Shown piece after piece: positions 44,223 to 55,613 of a DNA stretch of 64,000 nucleotides. Source of the stretch: Solen grandis (Eukaryota; Mollusca; Bivalvia; Adapedonta; Solenidae); the NCBI GenBank assembly GCA_021229015.1, contig CM037789.1, forward strand, positions 31,978,036-32,042,035, given 5' to 3'. The notes below the pieces were generated by a model. It did not search any database. It was given only the letters and a program-made list of their open reading frames with translations, and was not told where the DNA came from. The number at the start of each line of letters is the position of its first letter. The first letter of the stretch is position 1. Both the position numbers and the translations under genes were made by a program.

Positions 44223-44384
44223 ATAAAACAACAATGATTTCCCATGGACAAGATGTTAAGAATTTTTCTCGAAGTTTTGCTTAAGAACTCTGCTATATGA
44301 GAGAAGAATCTCTTGTAAGGATGTAAGCCAGTCATAAAAAGGACTAATATCTCCTAATATTGACAATTAAGTTTTCACTTACAG

Positions 44385-44617
44385 ATGAGAAGTTATTTCT
44401 TACGTTGCTTTTTTATGTTGCATTGTTTACAGCGCAACATATTATAACTGACTGCAAAAATGGCAATACCAGATATCCAAATCCAATGCCCTCTAGCAGG
44501 CAAGATATACGTGCACCTGTTTGTGTAGGCAGGAAAATTATCAACGAAAATACTATGAATGAAGTTGTGTGGCGTAAGCCAGTGACGTGCAGCAGTTCAT
44601 GCACCTCTGGCTTGTAA
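44385..44617 (+). CDS. possible terminal exon of a small secreted Cys-bearing protein
   Basis: A plus-strand frame is open to TAA at 44615-44617. After the acceptor TTTTCACTTACAG (AG at 44383-44384) it reads EKLFLTLLFYVALFTAQ, which looks like a signal peptide, then HIITDCKNGNTRYPNPMPSS, and further on APVCVGRKI and WRKPVTCSSSCTSGL. There are four cysteines in the mature part. AATAAA lies at about 44645-44655, some 35 nt past the stop. A second good acceptor, TTGTTTACAG (AG at 44431-44432), sits inside the hydrophobic part. The signal peptide could therefore be a misread pyrimidine tract, with the exon starting at 44433. No in-frame ATG precedes it, so an upstream exon would be needed. I recognise no family; the opposite strand is also open. 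Confidence 0.33.
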
Positions 44618-44644
44618 TGTGTCTTAGGTTAATCTAATGAATAT

Positions 44645-44656
44645 GGCAAATAAAAT
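44645..44656 (+). promoter_or_regulatory. possible poly(A) signal AATAAA
   Basis: The hexamer in GGCAAATAAAATAT lies a normal distance past the stop of the exon candidate. AATAAA is common in AT-rich DNA, so its value depends on the exon being real. Confidence 0.3.
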
Positions 44657-44659
44657 ATA

Positions 44660-46168
44660 TCATTGATCCCTCACAGCTACAAGATCCATTTGATGAAGGA
44701 AATCAATAAAGCGGTTCCAAATTACAAGCCATAACTCTCCTTTACTGTTCCAATGTATGCTCTACGCAACATTAGGACTCAAAGTCCTTTAAGGCTACAG
44801 TTATAATGCTGTCCAATTAGACTGCTGTCAACTGATTTTAATTATGAGGTGGTCTGTTAATCAAGTTTTAATTAACAGGATACAGGGAAAAGGGGACTTG
44901 AAAATAGTGGTCTTAAAAGTGAGGAAGTCTTTTTATTGAAGTGGTCTTCATATAAGGTTTTAATGTATTTAGCTTTGTGCCCCTTGGATCATAACTGCAT
45001 TATAGTTTAAGTAATGTATAACTATTTTAAACATTAACTGCTTTCTTTGAAGAAACAAAACGGAACAAATCTCACTAAAAACCAGCATGCCTGCCATTAT
45101 ATACCATAGTCTGGCAAACTTTCATCTGAGTTTTCATTGCCAATTTTGATAAGATTCTAAATATTAAACCTACAGCATGTAATTATTCCTGTATTTAGTA
45201 CCCTATTCTACAAGTCATAACCATAATGAGATTTTAAAGTATTGCTCATTATGCGAGAAACTCCTTAGATCAAAGATGAAAGATATGAAAGTACCAATAT
45301 CAGACCGACCTAAACTTCTATCACGCACATCCATAACAATGTGTAGCAATTTATTTCCTTCTTTATCATGGACCCTATAGGCATTTCCTTCAATCCATGC
45401 AGTGTTCCCAAATAATTAATACCCTCAAATCTGTCTTCAGTACCCCCAGTTTTGATAAGTTTTGTTACAAATCTCTTACAGGTTCTAAGACCTTATGCTA
45501 TTTACGTGACCTTTCCTTTTTACGTTCTTCATTTGTACAATGCTCTATCACGTCTTAACATTCACTAGAGAAATCAAGGATCTGTATTGTATAGTTATGG
45601 AACCCCTGAAATTCTGCAATATGAACTCCTATGATTAAAATTTATATCTCAATAAAAAAAAAGGGGATCATTCTGTTTCTGACAATAAATCATTGTCAAA
45701 GGAGGTCCGGATCTGATATAAGTAGCCTTAAATGCCGTCAGTTTCTGTCATAAACGGCTGTAATTTGTCACAATAAAATCTCCATTTTATGAGCCCTGTT
45801 TGGTTTTTATGGTCCATGCTAAATTTTGTAAGCACAAGGAAGGGCCTAAATCAAGCTATAAACCCTTCAATCATATCACGAATTTAAAACAGTTTTTATG
45901 TTAATTTCTTAATGTAAACCTGTATTGGAAATATATAAAAAAAATGTTCACAAGCTAGCAGAAAAAATGCACAATGATGACTGTTCAATTTTTTGTTGCT
46001 GTGGCCATTTTATGTATGGGTAATTATAATTAAGATCCCAATCCATCTTGCCTGACGGAAACAAATTCTGAAGGTCTGGCATATGAAAACAATTCTAACT
46101 GTTCACCAGTTAAAAGATTTTGAATAGTCGAAGTACCATAGTCTTGTAAAGTCTCTGCCTTGAAAGAA
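44660..46168. other. no gene recognised
   Basis: 44820-44970 contains GGTGGTCTGTTAA and GTGGTCTTAAAAG words typical of decayed DNA-transposon ends, too weak to call. Otherwise nothing identifiable. Confidence 0.45.
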
Positions 46169-46407
46169 TTAACCCTTTCCCTCATATAGACTCTTTCTGA
46201 CGCACTCAATAGGTACCATATAAAGCCTGATCTGCAGAAAGCCAAACTCAAACCTTACCAAATTTAATTGTAAAATCCTCATTTCCAGACCACTGAGGAG
46301 CAGCGAACAGCATAAAACCTGATCAGCCTGCGAGTTACTCGCAGGCTGATCTGGTTTTATGCTGTTCGCATAGGTCTTTTCATGGTGTCCATGAGGGAAA
46401 GAATTAA
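46169..46407 (+). mobile_element. TTAA foldback MITE, near full length
   Basis: TTAA + CCCTTTCCCTCATATAG at left; the central foldback is CAGCCTGCGAGTTACTCGCA + GGCTG; the right end is ATGAGGGAAAGAA + TTAA, with the last GGG mutated to GAA. TTAA target duplication plus termini beginning CCC fits the piggyBac superfamily. Confidence 0.88.
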
Positions 46408-46439
46408 CAAATATATAGATTTGGATGTAGGATGCACTT

Positions 46440-46905
46440 AGGGATGCTCAACTTTATTTTAGCAATTATGGTAGAGGTGACCATTTCTGCCAATTGAAAT
46501 TCTGAGCATCATGGTTTCAAAATAAAGATTTTGAAAGTTTTTTGTTTTATTTTTAAATAGAATTCCAAAGTTCTGCATGTGTAACGAGTAACCCTTATCG
46601 GTGAGAGATTTGTGTAAGCAGACCGGTAGCTCAGTTGGTACAGCACTCGCCCTGTAAGCAAGGGGTCCCAGGTTCAAGCGTTGGTCTAGCTGCATATTTT
46701 TTTCACCTGGTTACACATGCATCAAGTTTAATATATCAACTTTTGTTAGACAGCAACCAAAGGATCATTCAAATTATGCCGAGTTTCATAAATTTCTTCC
46801 CAGTGGTATTTTATAGCGAACTGTTGAAGCTTCAAACTGCATAACGGAGGGGATGGCCACAAGGTGGTCAGAATAGCTCATCTTTATCATGTTATGCTAT
46901 GGTGA
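46440..46905 (+). mobile_element. decayed GGCC-type core with nested tRNA relic
   Basis: GGTAGAGGTGACCATTTCTG, GGCAACCAAAGGATCATTC and AGAATAGCTCATCTTTATC..GGTGAGCTGC look like diverged core and 3' end of the GGCC-type family. The tRNA-like relic at 46619-46690 sits inside it. Confidence 0.4.
46619..46690 (+). pseudogene. tRNA-Thr-like relic or SINE head
   Basis: The A box TAGCTCAGTTGG (46627-46638) is excellent. The anticodon arm CTCGC CCTGTAA GCAAG has one mismatch and places TGT at the anticodon, as in tRNA-Thr. A 7-bp acceptor-like pairing AGACCGG / TTGGTCT exists, but it leaves too few bases for a normal T arm; GGTTCAAGC is a reduced B box. It is therefore degenerate, probably a SINE head rather than a working tRNA gene. 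Confidence 0.6.
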
Positions 46906-47900
46906 GCTGCAAATAAGAGACGGAACAAAGTATCAAGTAATTTCTCAACCATTTTCTGTCAAGCTCCATCTTCATTGATTAGCAGCAGAGGGGATCCCTG
47001 GCTGCAACATACCATATCTCCCTTGTGCTTGTCACATGTTTACCCCCCCCCCCCCCCCCCCCAATATTTTACCATCTAACCAATCAATTGAAATAAGCTA
47101 ATCTCACTGAGAAAAGACAGTTTCAACCTAATGCAAATCTAGGTCTTCTCTTCCAAAAGTCACTAAGGAGCAGTATTAACCCAGATCAAACTGCAAGTCA
47201 CTTATAGGCTTATCTTGTTTTAATATAAAAGTGGATTAGCTCTTTTCCTTGAGAGCTCATTATGGGGTAATGATACAAGGCCATTTTGTCACGAAAATGA
47301 ATTAGCAAAGTCTGTGAACTAGGACAAACAGGGATGGATCTCCTGTCCAAAACATGCTTTATCTACGTTTTAATTTGATTGCATGTGTCCCATATCTACC
47401 CTACTACCTTTTCACAAATACATGCAAACATCTATTTGCACATACTCCATCTGTCTATATCCATATAATGAATTGTAAACATCACCTCTGACCTTGAATC
47501 TGGGTCATGTTTGTTTGTATAGAACCACTGACAAGGCTTGCTTAAGTACATTGTAAACATAACACCAGATAATACCCAAGTAGGTCAATGCTGCATTATA
47601 CAAAATGATTAACACTTAATTATCATTTTAAATTTGTTCCTGCTCAATGCTTTTGCGTATTTAATGAACAAATGTAGCATACCGAGTTTTATCTGACATC
47701 AATAACCATACACCAAGGTCTAGCTTTTTGAAATTCTGCCAATAAGATGTCTGTTCAAGATAGACAAAATATTAAAATAATGTTTGTTTGTTGTGCAACT
47801 GTTTGTCAAATTCATTGTACACCTCATCCATTGAGGTCCATTGAGGCCGACTGGTTCAACTGGATGCAGGGCAATAACCTCAGTTGTTAAAACTAAAGCT
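46906..47900. other. no gene recognised
   Basis: Unassigned AT-rich DNA apart from the C run. Confidence 0.45.
47043..47062. repeat. 20-C homopolymer
   Basis: A perfect run of 20 C; its length is unlikely to be reliable in an assembly. Confidence 0.95.
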
Positions 47901-47902
47901 AC

Positions 47903-48170
47903 TGTCCCAGGTGGTTATAGCGTCCGCCTCGCGAGCGTAAGGTTGTGGGTTCCATCCCTGGCCGCAACATACCAAAGTCGTAAAGAATGGTACTGTTATA
48001 GTTCCCTTGCTTGGCGCTCAGGATATAAGGGTAGTTGCATGGCTGGTTGGCTCGGTGTCAGGATAATGTGACTGGGTATGGTTTCATACCACATGTCTAC
48101 GGTGTGATAATGCATTGTGGCAGCACTGTATCTGTCTCAAGTAGACATCGTCTCCAAATGACTTCATAAT
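47903..48170 (+). mobile_element. tRNA-derived SINE, full-length reference copy
   Basis: The head AGGTGGTTATAGCGTCCGCC (A-box region) is followed by a CTCGCGA anticodon-type loop and GTGGGTTCCATCCC (B box). The body has CATACCAAAGTCGTAAAGAA, GGTACTGTTATAG, TTGCTTGGCGCTCAGG, GTGTCAGGATAATGTGACTG, GTGTGATAATGCATTGTGGC, GTCTCAAGTAGAC and CCAAATGACTTCA. It is non-coding and would be moved by a LINE reverse transcriptase encoded elsewhere. Other copies: 7925 (minus), 14398+15197, 55038, 61738. Confidence 0.85.
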
Positions 48171-48422
48171 AACAATATTATAGTTTGTCCAGAACTTAAT
48201 TGTCCAATGAAATGCTTGTATTTCATTCAAAATTTGAAAAATACATTGCATAAAATGAAGCTTGAGGAATTGATATGGAGAAAATATGAGTGTATGGTGC
48301 CTATAATGTGATCTTAGAGAAAAATGGGCTAGCTTGTTGCCATGGCATCTGATTACAACAAGATTGCATGTTGTCTTATAAAATGTATCCAGTGATACTG
48401 ACTCTGAACCATTTTACAGTCA

Positions 48423-48846
48423 ATCAAAAGGGAGTACTCATAAAGCAGGTCAAAGACATCAAAGGAGTCAGCTCCATAAGCAAGGTCAAAGACATCAAAG
48501 AGTTGCTCCATGCGCGGTCAAAGACCATCAAAAGGGAGTCAGCTCCATAAAGCAAGGTCAAAGACCATCAAAAGGGAGTCAGCTCCATAAAGCAAGGTCA
48601 AAGACCATCAAAAGGGAGTCAGCTCCATAAAGCAAGGTCAAAGACCATCAAAAGGGGGGTCGCTCCATAAAGCAAGGTCAAAGACCATCAAAAGGGAGTC
48701 AGCTCCATAAAGCAAGGTCAAAGACCATCAAAAGGGAGTCAGCTCCATAAAGCAAGGTCAAAGACCATCAAAAGGGAGTCAGCTCCATAAAGCAAGGTCA
48801 AAGACCATCAAAAGGGGGTCAGCTCCATAAAGCAAGGTCAAAGACA
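48423..48846. repeat. 40-bp tandem array, about 10.5 copies
   Basis: Unit: AAAGCAAGGTCAAAGACCAT then CAAAAGGGAGTCAGCTCCAT. The first three units carry small deletions; the rest are nearly identical, with AGGGGGG/AGGGGGT variants at two units. Confidence 0.95.
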
Positions 48847-48969
48847 AAGCTGTATGGCATACATGAAAAACTGTAAATTTGTTATTGCTTATATTTCAAA
48901 TTTTATGAATTTATCCCAGCCCTCTGCTTTGCGTTGCTAGCGATAAATTCCCTAAATTTTAAAATATGA

Positions 48970-49188
48970 ATGACCATTGCCCCAATCATAAGAAAACACC
49001 CAGTACATCAGCGTCGGAAACCCACAAGCGCTCATTCTGTTACTTCATTCATCGCCCATGGATTATTACTTTGCATTTGCTCGCTATTGATTATTTCAAG
49101 AAAAGCCACACGACCATTTGCAGCCCCACTAGGTAGTGGGGATTTTTTAACCAATAGAATGTCTCGTTCTTTTGGTAGCACAACATGA
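48970..49188 (+). other. 72-codon open frame, unrecognised
   Basis: It opens with a true ATG at 48970 and ends with TGA. It has a short hydrophobic stretch (GLLLCICSLLII) in the middle. The DNA also contains a perfect small inverted repeat CCCCACTA GG TAGTGGGG (49124-49141). There is no other support. Confidence 0.15.
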
Positions 49189-50819
49189 TGTAGTCACTGT
49201 GAGGAGTGTGTTACTGACTTATTACAGATTTTAGATCTCCAACTGAAGAGTACTCAATTGTGTAAGCAGTATTTTGATTGGTGGATGCACCTTTTATGAA
49301 TATCCCTATAACGATAAAGTGCCAGCCAAATATCCCATAGCTGACAGATGTAATAGGCAGTCATGGGAATCTGACGCTGCCTGTATAAACTTTTTCATTT
49401 TTAATAAATTGAAAATGGACTTTTGGTAATATCTTTAAACAGACTGCTTAAAGCAGTTTGACTGAGTTAAACAACTGGTAAGAATTTGAATGTAAAAAAA
49501 ACAAGGGCTATAACTCTGAAAAGCAGTGACTTCAGATAGAAAACTACAACATGTGAGCAGTAACAGGGAAAGGAGGGATCCATGTGCCATAATCACACCT
49601 TAACAGAGAATCACCATCAGTCATATAAGTCATAACAACATTAATTTTTCACAAACAAAGGGGTACCAGACCCACTCAGAATTCAAAAAAAATAATCACT
49701 GAACAGGTATGACCATTATTGGAGGCTGGCAGTGTCATTCAAGTGTCTAGAAAGAATTATTTCTTTCATTAATTTCTTTGATAACTTCCAATATGATTAA
49801 AAAGAAACAGTATTGGCATTTTTTATGAAAGTGTGTTTTCTACGATTATTGTGGAAATGTGAGAAACAGTGATCATGAGAAATAATATCTGCGAAACATT
49901 TGAATTGTAATGTTTTGAGCAAATGGCATTATAGAACCCATAATCTTATATCATCACTAGAGCAAGGTTTCTGAGAGTTTCTCTTAAGTGAAATAAATAC
50001 AGTACAATGTTATATTGGCTTCATAGTTAATTACCGCAGAAAAACACGGCGCCAGGAGACAACCCCAGCCCAACAAAAAGTCAGGTTCCACTCTAAGAGT
50101 CAAGATATTCTGATAAAACTTGATAGGGTCAAGTTTTTCTGTGATCCAAACGACAAGGGCAATGTGGATTTATGGTATTTGAACCTTTTAACTGATTGAT
50201 CTAACACTCTTAGTGTTAAGTAAAGCATTAATGCCTGTTATTTGACCTATCGCTGGACACTTGATGGAAATGTATCCTGGCTGATTGGTTTCCTAGCAAC
50301 TTTGAGTACCACGGTAACAGTTGGGGTGATATGGCATGCTGATGTAACAAAGTCAAGTCATCTAGATCTTGACCTTAATCACATGTGTTCTGCTTTCTTA
50401 CGAACAAATGTCAGATAGATTTTTTTAAGTTAATCCATCTATTGGATCATGATCCATTAAGTAATTATGGGAATAGTATGCAAGCCTTTATAGACTTAGA
50501 GCAACATATAACTCCAAGTCATCTTCACTAAGGTATTTTTAAGATTTGAAGGATCATGAATATGATTTAATGATGGATGGATTACATTAAGTAAATATCT
50601 TACAATGTACTAATTATTCATCCAATGGATATGCAAGTGGTCTTTACAAATCAGAGCAGCTAATATGCTAAAAGCTGTAAAACTGAAGCTAAAGAAGAGC
50701 ATCTAATACATATAAAGCAGCAGAACTGAAGTCAAAAGGGAGCTTCAATACACTAAAAGCTGTCACTGTATAAAAATACTAAGTAACAGCTGCCTACCTT
50801 CATCATTTTTATTAACACT
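49189..50819. other. no gene; small repeat relics
   Basis: 49655-49705 repeats the 6595-6652 sequence around GGGGTACC. AACAAGGGCTATAACTCTGA at 49500 resembles a pearl-like start joined to the conserved core box. Nothing else is named. Confidence 0.45.
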
Positions 50820-50821
50820 TA

Positions 50822-51624
50822 CAGAACCTCGTTAAATCAAAGTCCTTAGGACCAAGTTGAAAACTTCGAAATAACGATTATTCGGAATAAAAATCCGATT
50901 GAAATTTCAGTTTGTGAGCGTGCATGTCTGCCTTTTCTTTACCGGTGCATATTGTGGAAATCCTTATGCCGTGAAAAACACCTATTAGGTGTACGTATAT
51001 ACTATTTGCAAGTTATGAAAAGTAATGAAAATATATCATGATCTACTTAGATGCTTCTGATGAACATAATCATTCTATCATGTCAAACAATGATACATAT
51101 TTTTACCGTCGATCTGCTGCTTCAGGTAGCATAGCATGCCGGTGATGTACGCGATGATATGGAATGTACTAAAGATCTGACACCTGGGTTTATCTGCTGG
51201 CATGTGCATATTATGCAACCTGTCAGACATCAATTAGCAATAATCAACATTTCCGGTGGTACACACGTTGCCCAACCCAATCTTGAAAAAAAGTGTGACA
51301 AACTTGCCTGAGCCATCACTCCAGGTGCCTCCAGAAAATAAACTTGGTTACTGACCCAGATACAATTGATAATTAGGACGATAATTAGTTCACAAAAATT
51401 TATGGAATTTGACTTCGAGATAAAATTGAAAAATGTACATGAATTGCGACCTCGGGACTGGAATTTTTACTTCGAAATAGCTAAAAAAAAAATGAACTAG
51501 CGAAATTCGGATTAAACATTTCATTTTTTGTTAAAATAAGAAGGGAAGAAATCGGGACCAAAAATAAACTTTGAAATGGTGAGTTATTTGGTTTAACGAT
51601 GTTCGGTTTGGCGAGGTTCTACTG
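50822..51624. mobile_element. Tigger/pogo-like non-autonomous element
   Basis: The right end is GGCGAGGTTCTACTG followed by TA; the left end is TA followed by CAGAACCTCGTTAAATC. The left end lacks three bases relative to the complement of the right (CAGTAGAACCTCG). TA flanks with CAGTAGAACCTCG termini fit the Tc1/mariner-pogo (Tigger) group. TTCGAAATAACG and TTACTTCGAAATAGC recur inside. No transposase frame is present in the 803 bp. Confidence 0.8.
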
Positions 51625-52245
51625 TATATAGAACTGTCTTCTAATGGAATCTAAAATTTGGAGAATATTTTTCCAGAAATTAAACGAGATAGAGAGAGAG
51701 CATGTGATTAATAGATAGGCCAACAGACAATATTACTTGCTGTAAGATGTCCATTAAAACATAATTTGTCATAATTCTTTTCTTTGCTTATATTTTTTGT
51801 TAATAATTGTGTCTTTGTAATACACTATTAAAGAAGCACAGTTAGCAAATAATTTATGGAGAAAATTTCTTTAATAGGTATAACTACTTTAACAATTACA
51901 AACAAAGAGTGCAGCTCAGAAAATTAATTATCAATTATTAACAGATAAAGGAATTAATAAAGATGAATAAGATAACCCCTGATTGAGAGAAACCAGGGAC
52001 ACTACAAGCGCATCCATCAAGAGTCTGTCTGGAAACCAAATCTGCGGGAAGAAAGAACAGTTAACTGTTTCCCTGACAGTTTTTCAGTCAATTAAGGCTT
52101 AATTTTCATTACATAGGACAAAAACTTTGCTGTGACAATGTGACAGCACTTCTGTATGCCAAATTTAGGGATTAAACACAATCAAGACAGTGTTTATTAT
52201 CTCAGGTGAGTACATTTTACACTGTCACCGTTATGCAACTGCCAA
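51625..52245. other. no feature seen
   Basis: Unassigned AT-rich DNA. Confidence 0.45.
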
Positions 52246-52600
52246 GATCAAACAAAGACACTGGCTATCACAAAAATATGTATGCCCATGCTGAAATTTT
52301 TCATTTCAAGGGCTAGAACTCTGAAGTGTCCAAGACATTCTGGCCAATTATCGAGCTTTGCCACAACATTGTGCCCGTACACATTTTGACCAAGTTTGGT
52401 AAAGATTGGTTCATGTTTATTAGTGTTAAGAGAGCGGACATTGTTAATCTTGTTCATATGACTGGTTATTGAATTGACAAGATATTATGTTAGAGAGCTG
52501 ACACTGTTAATTGTACAATATTTCATCAATTCAAGCCTACAAGTAGATTATTTTATCAAGATCTGCTCATTAGAAAGGTACTGATGGGCAGCAAACTGTA
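52246..52600 (+). mobile_element. degraded pearl-like core, same family as 6868
   Basis: Contains TTTCAAGGGCTAGAACTCTG, GACCAAGTTTGGTAAAGATT and TTCATCAATTCAAG, matching the 6868-7180 repeat. It is cut off by the element starting at 52602. Confidence 0.55.
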
Positions 52601-52601
52601 T

Positions 52602-54024
52602 AACAAGGGTCAGGACTGCCACAAAATACGCCCATCATGGTATGGGGACTCTCAGAAATAGCTCAGAGAAACAAGCTACTGTCCATAAATAAGCAAAATA
52701 ATTCCAAAATCCCATTAGTTAATGATGTTAATCATAAAAAAAAAGTGTTGATACATATCTATTAATTAACTGCAAGATCTGACAACACCTCATAGGGTCT
52801 AAGGACTAGGGACAAGCAAATTTTCAAGTATGTTGTGTACATCAAGGGCCATAACTTCAAAGTCATTCACATGAGAATGCTGGATATCGAACTCAGCCAA
52901 GATATTATGGCAATGCACATGTGTGGAAAGTTTGAAGAAGATTGGGCAAACAATATTGAAGTTAGAGCCCAGACAATCACAATATCAAGTATTTTGTGTA
53001 CATCAAGGGCCATAACTTCTAAGTCATTCACGCAATAATGCTGAATATCGAACTCATCCGCGATTTTATGGCCATGCACATGTGTGGAAAGTTTGAAAAG
53101 GATTGGTCTAACGGTATTGAAGTTAGAGCCCAGACAATCACAATTTCAAGTATTTTGTGTACGTCAAGGGCCACAACTTTTAAGTCTTTCATGCGATAAT
53201 GCTGGATATTGAACTCATCTGTGATATTATGGCCATGCACATGTGTGAAAAGTTTGAAAAGGATTGGGCTAACGGTATTGAAGTTAGAGCCTGGATAATC
53301 ACAATTTCAAGTATTTTGTGTACATCAAGGGCCATAACTTCTAAGTCATTCACGCAATAATGCTGGATATCGAACATATCCACGATATTATGGCCATGCA
53401 CATGTGTGAAAAGTTTGAAAAGGATTGGGCTAACGGTATTGAAGTTAGAGCCCGGACAATCACAATTTCAAGTATTTTGTGTATGTCAAGGGCCATAACT
53501 TCTAAGTCATTCACGCAATAATGCTGGATATCGAACACATCCGAGATATTATGGCCATGCACATGTGTGGAAAGTTTGAAAAGGATTGGGCAAACGGTAT
53601 TGAAGTTAGAGCCCGGACAATCACAATTTCAAGTATTTTGTGTACGTCAAGGGCCATAACTTCTAAGTCATTCACGCGATAATGCTGGATATCGAACTCA
53701 TTCGAGATATTATGGCCATGCACATGTGTGAAAAGTTTGAAAAGGATTGGGCTAACGGTATTGAAGTTAGAGCCCGGACAATCACAATTTCAAGTATTTT
53801 GTGTACGTCAAGGGCCATAACTTCTAAGTCATTCACGCGATAATGCTGGATATCGAACTCATCCGAGATATTATGGCCATGCACATGTGTGGAAAGTTTG
53901 AAAAGGATTGGGCAAACGGTATTGAAGTTAGAGCCCGGACAACAAATGTTCCACGACCGCCCGCCCGCCCGCACGCCGTGAGTGTTCACATAATACGCCC
54001 CATCTTAAGATGGGCGTATAAAAA
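52602..54024 (+). mobile_element. pearl/HINE-like element with 161-bp array, family C
   Basis: Start AACAAGGG, subterminal repeat ATACGCCCATC (52626-52636). Seven core units at exactly 161-bp spacing follow (about 52835-53945), with GGGCCATAACTTCTAAGTCA and GGCCATGCACATGTGTGGAA. Then come a CCCG microsatellite (53957-53971) and a 3' hairpin ATACGCCCCATCTT / AAGATGGGCGTAT (one bulged C). Its second arm GATGGGCGTAT (54009-54019) complements the 5' repeat exactly, then AAAAA. The 70-codon frames at 161-bp spacing are by-products. The size and layout match the ~160-bp satellite units known in bivalves. Confidence 0.92.
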
Positions 54025-54143
54025 TTGATGAACCTGCAAGTTGCAATGCCCTTGGGTACATCTGGTTTTACACTGGTGGCAGAAGTCAATCTGCTAATAG
54101 ATTAAGTTTGATAAAGATGTTACTCAGTAAAATCTAACTCAAT

Positions 54144-54222
54144 GCGACCCCGTGCTGGAATTGAATCCAGGACCTATAAAATACAAGTCTGTCACTTCAC
54201 CACAAAAGCTTTAAGCTCCCAG
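54144..54222 (-). mobile_element. tRNA-derived SINE head
   Basis: On the minus strand it reads GTGGTGAAGTGACAGACTTG (A-box region) and GGTCCTGGATTCAATTCCAG (B-box region), closed by GGGTCGC. It is tRNA-like in order and spacing, but the A box is imperfect. Confidence 0.6.
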
Positions 54223-55037
54223 ACAAGGGTGAACAACATCATTTTATACTAAGTACTACAAAGAAGTAAACAATTATTAAATACAAAGTCTGCACGTGTT
54301 TACATAATTTTTAGCTTTCCTATCATAGTCGAAATGTGCCAAACACAGCCATTTGATATAAAATGAACATAAAAATTTCAAATTCACATTAGAATATGCA
54401 AAGCAAAATGCTAAATTAGCAATTTTCTGCCGCACTATAAAGCACTGAGTGAACAGTAAACTAATAAAACTCCGACAAAAATGGTAATTTACATAAATTA
54501 ATCATTCTGTCAACTATTTATGAAAGTCTTCAAGATAATCATAATTTTATTTCAGTGTTGTTTTTTTTAAGCAATGTGAATTTTGATTGTTAATAAAAAT
54601 GAAAAATGGTATCTCATGATTTATTGAAGGAGAATAAAATATTGGTATCATTATGATGGCGTTATAAAGAACCCCTGTCTCGACAGAAAATGACTTCAGC
54701 ATGGGGTCTACCTTGATGGTTTCTTTATTTACAAGACTGATAGAGCCTACAGGTATAGACTACCTGGCCAGATCAGCTATTGAGTGTATGTGTTTGTATA
54801 TTAAATTTTCATTTACACTTCACATAAATCCCATAAATATTGAGGACAGTTTTCAATAATTTTTTTTTTACAGCTTAACCTTTGAACCACAGGTGAGTGA
54901 TTAAGGAAATACTGTATGTGACCAGTACAAGCCAAGAATGACCTGTAAGTAATATGAAAACACTCCATCTATGTTATTCTATTGCTGATGCAGTACCTAG
55001 AAAGTCTAAGCCTTCTCAGTTTCTTAGCCCAAGGACC
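54223..55037. other. no feature seen
   Basis: Unassigned AT-rich DNA. Confidence 0.45.
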
Positions 55038-55300
55038 TGTCCTGGTGGCTAATGGTAACAGAGCGTCCGCTTCGGGATCAGGAGGCTGTGGGTTCTATCC
55101 CTAGCTATCCCAAAATCATAAAATGTGCATGGTACTGGTATATAGCTCTCATGCCTGGTGCTCAGCATATTAAGGTAGTTCCAGAACTGGATGGCCAAGT
55201 GTCAGGATAATGTGACTGGGTGGTCGTATCATGTCACATGTCTACGGCGTGATATTGCAATGTGGCAACACTCTATAATGTGAAGTAGACAAGGCCCTGT
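55038..55300 (+). mobile_element. tRNA-derived SINE, full length
   Basis: Head GGTGGCTAATGGTAACAGAG and GTGGGTTCTATCCC. The body has GGTACTGGTATATAGC, GGTGCTCAGCATATTAAGG, GTGTCAGGATAATGTGACTG, GTGATATTGCAATGTGGC and AAGTAGAC, collinear with the copy at 47903. Confidence 0.82.
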
Positions 55301-55613
55301 GTTCTTGAAAATACTTAAATACAATCTCATGCTAAAATTTGAGTATCATACTCAAATCTCTATTGAAAGTAATGGGCAGAGCATGATCAACCATTAAATC
55401 ATCCCTGATGTTTGCTTACTAAGTGTCTAAGGCATAAGAACAAAACAAACACTATCACGATCTCCCTCTCTCAAGCAGTGTTTCTTCATTATCTGATAGG
55501 CTGGTTGCCTGAATTGTACTCCACCCACACCAAAAACACGTAGTCATTACTTATAATAAGATTTACAGTTCCATTTCAATGCCATATTCTCCCCATTTTA
55601 ACACCCCATAGAA
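55301..55613. other. no gene; small inverted repeat
   Basis: TTTGAGTAT C ATACTCAAA (55338-55356) is a perfect short palindrome. Nothing else. Confidence 0.5.

Noticed and set aside
46619..46690. Functional tRNA-Thr gene
   Set aside because: The T arm is too short and mispaired; the acceptor pairing works only if bases are missing.
52867..53989. Series of ~70-codon minus-strand open frames at 161-bp intervals
   Set aside because: They repeat because the DNA core unit repeats. The 161-bp period is not divisible by three, so they cannot form one protein.
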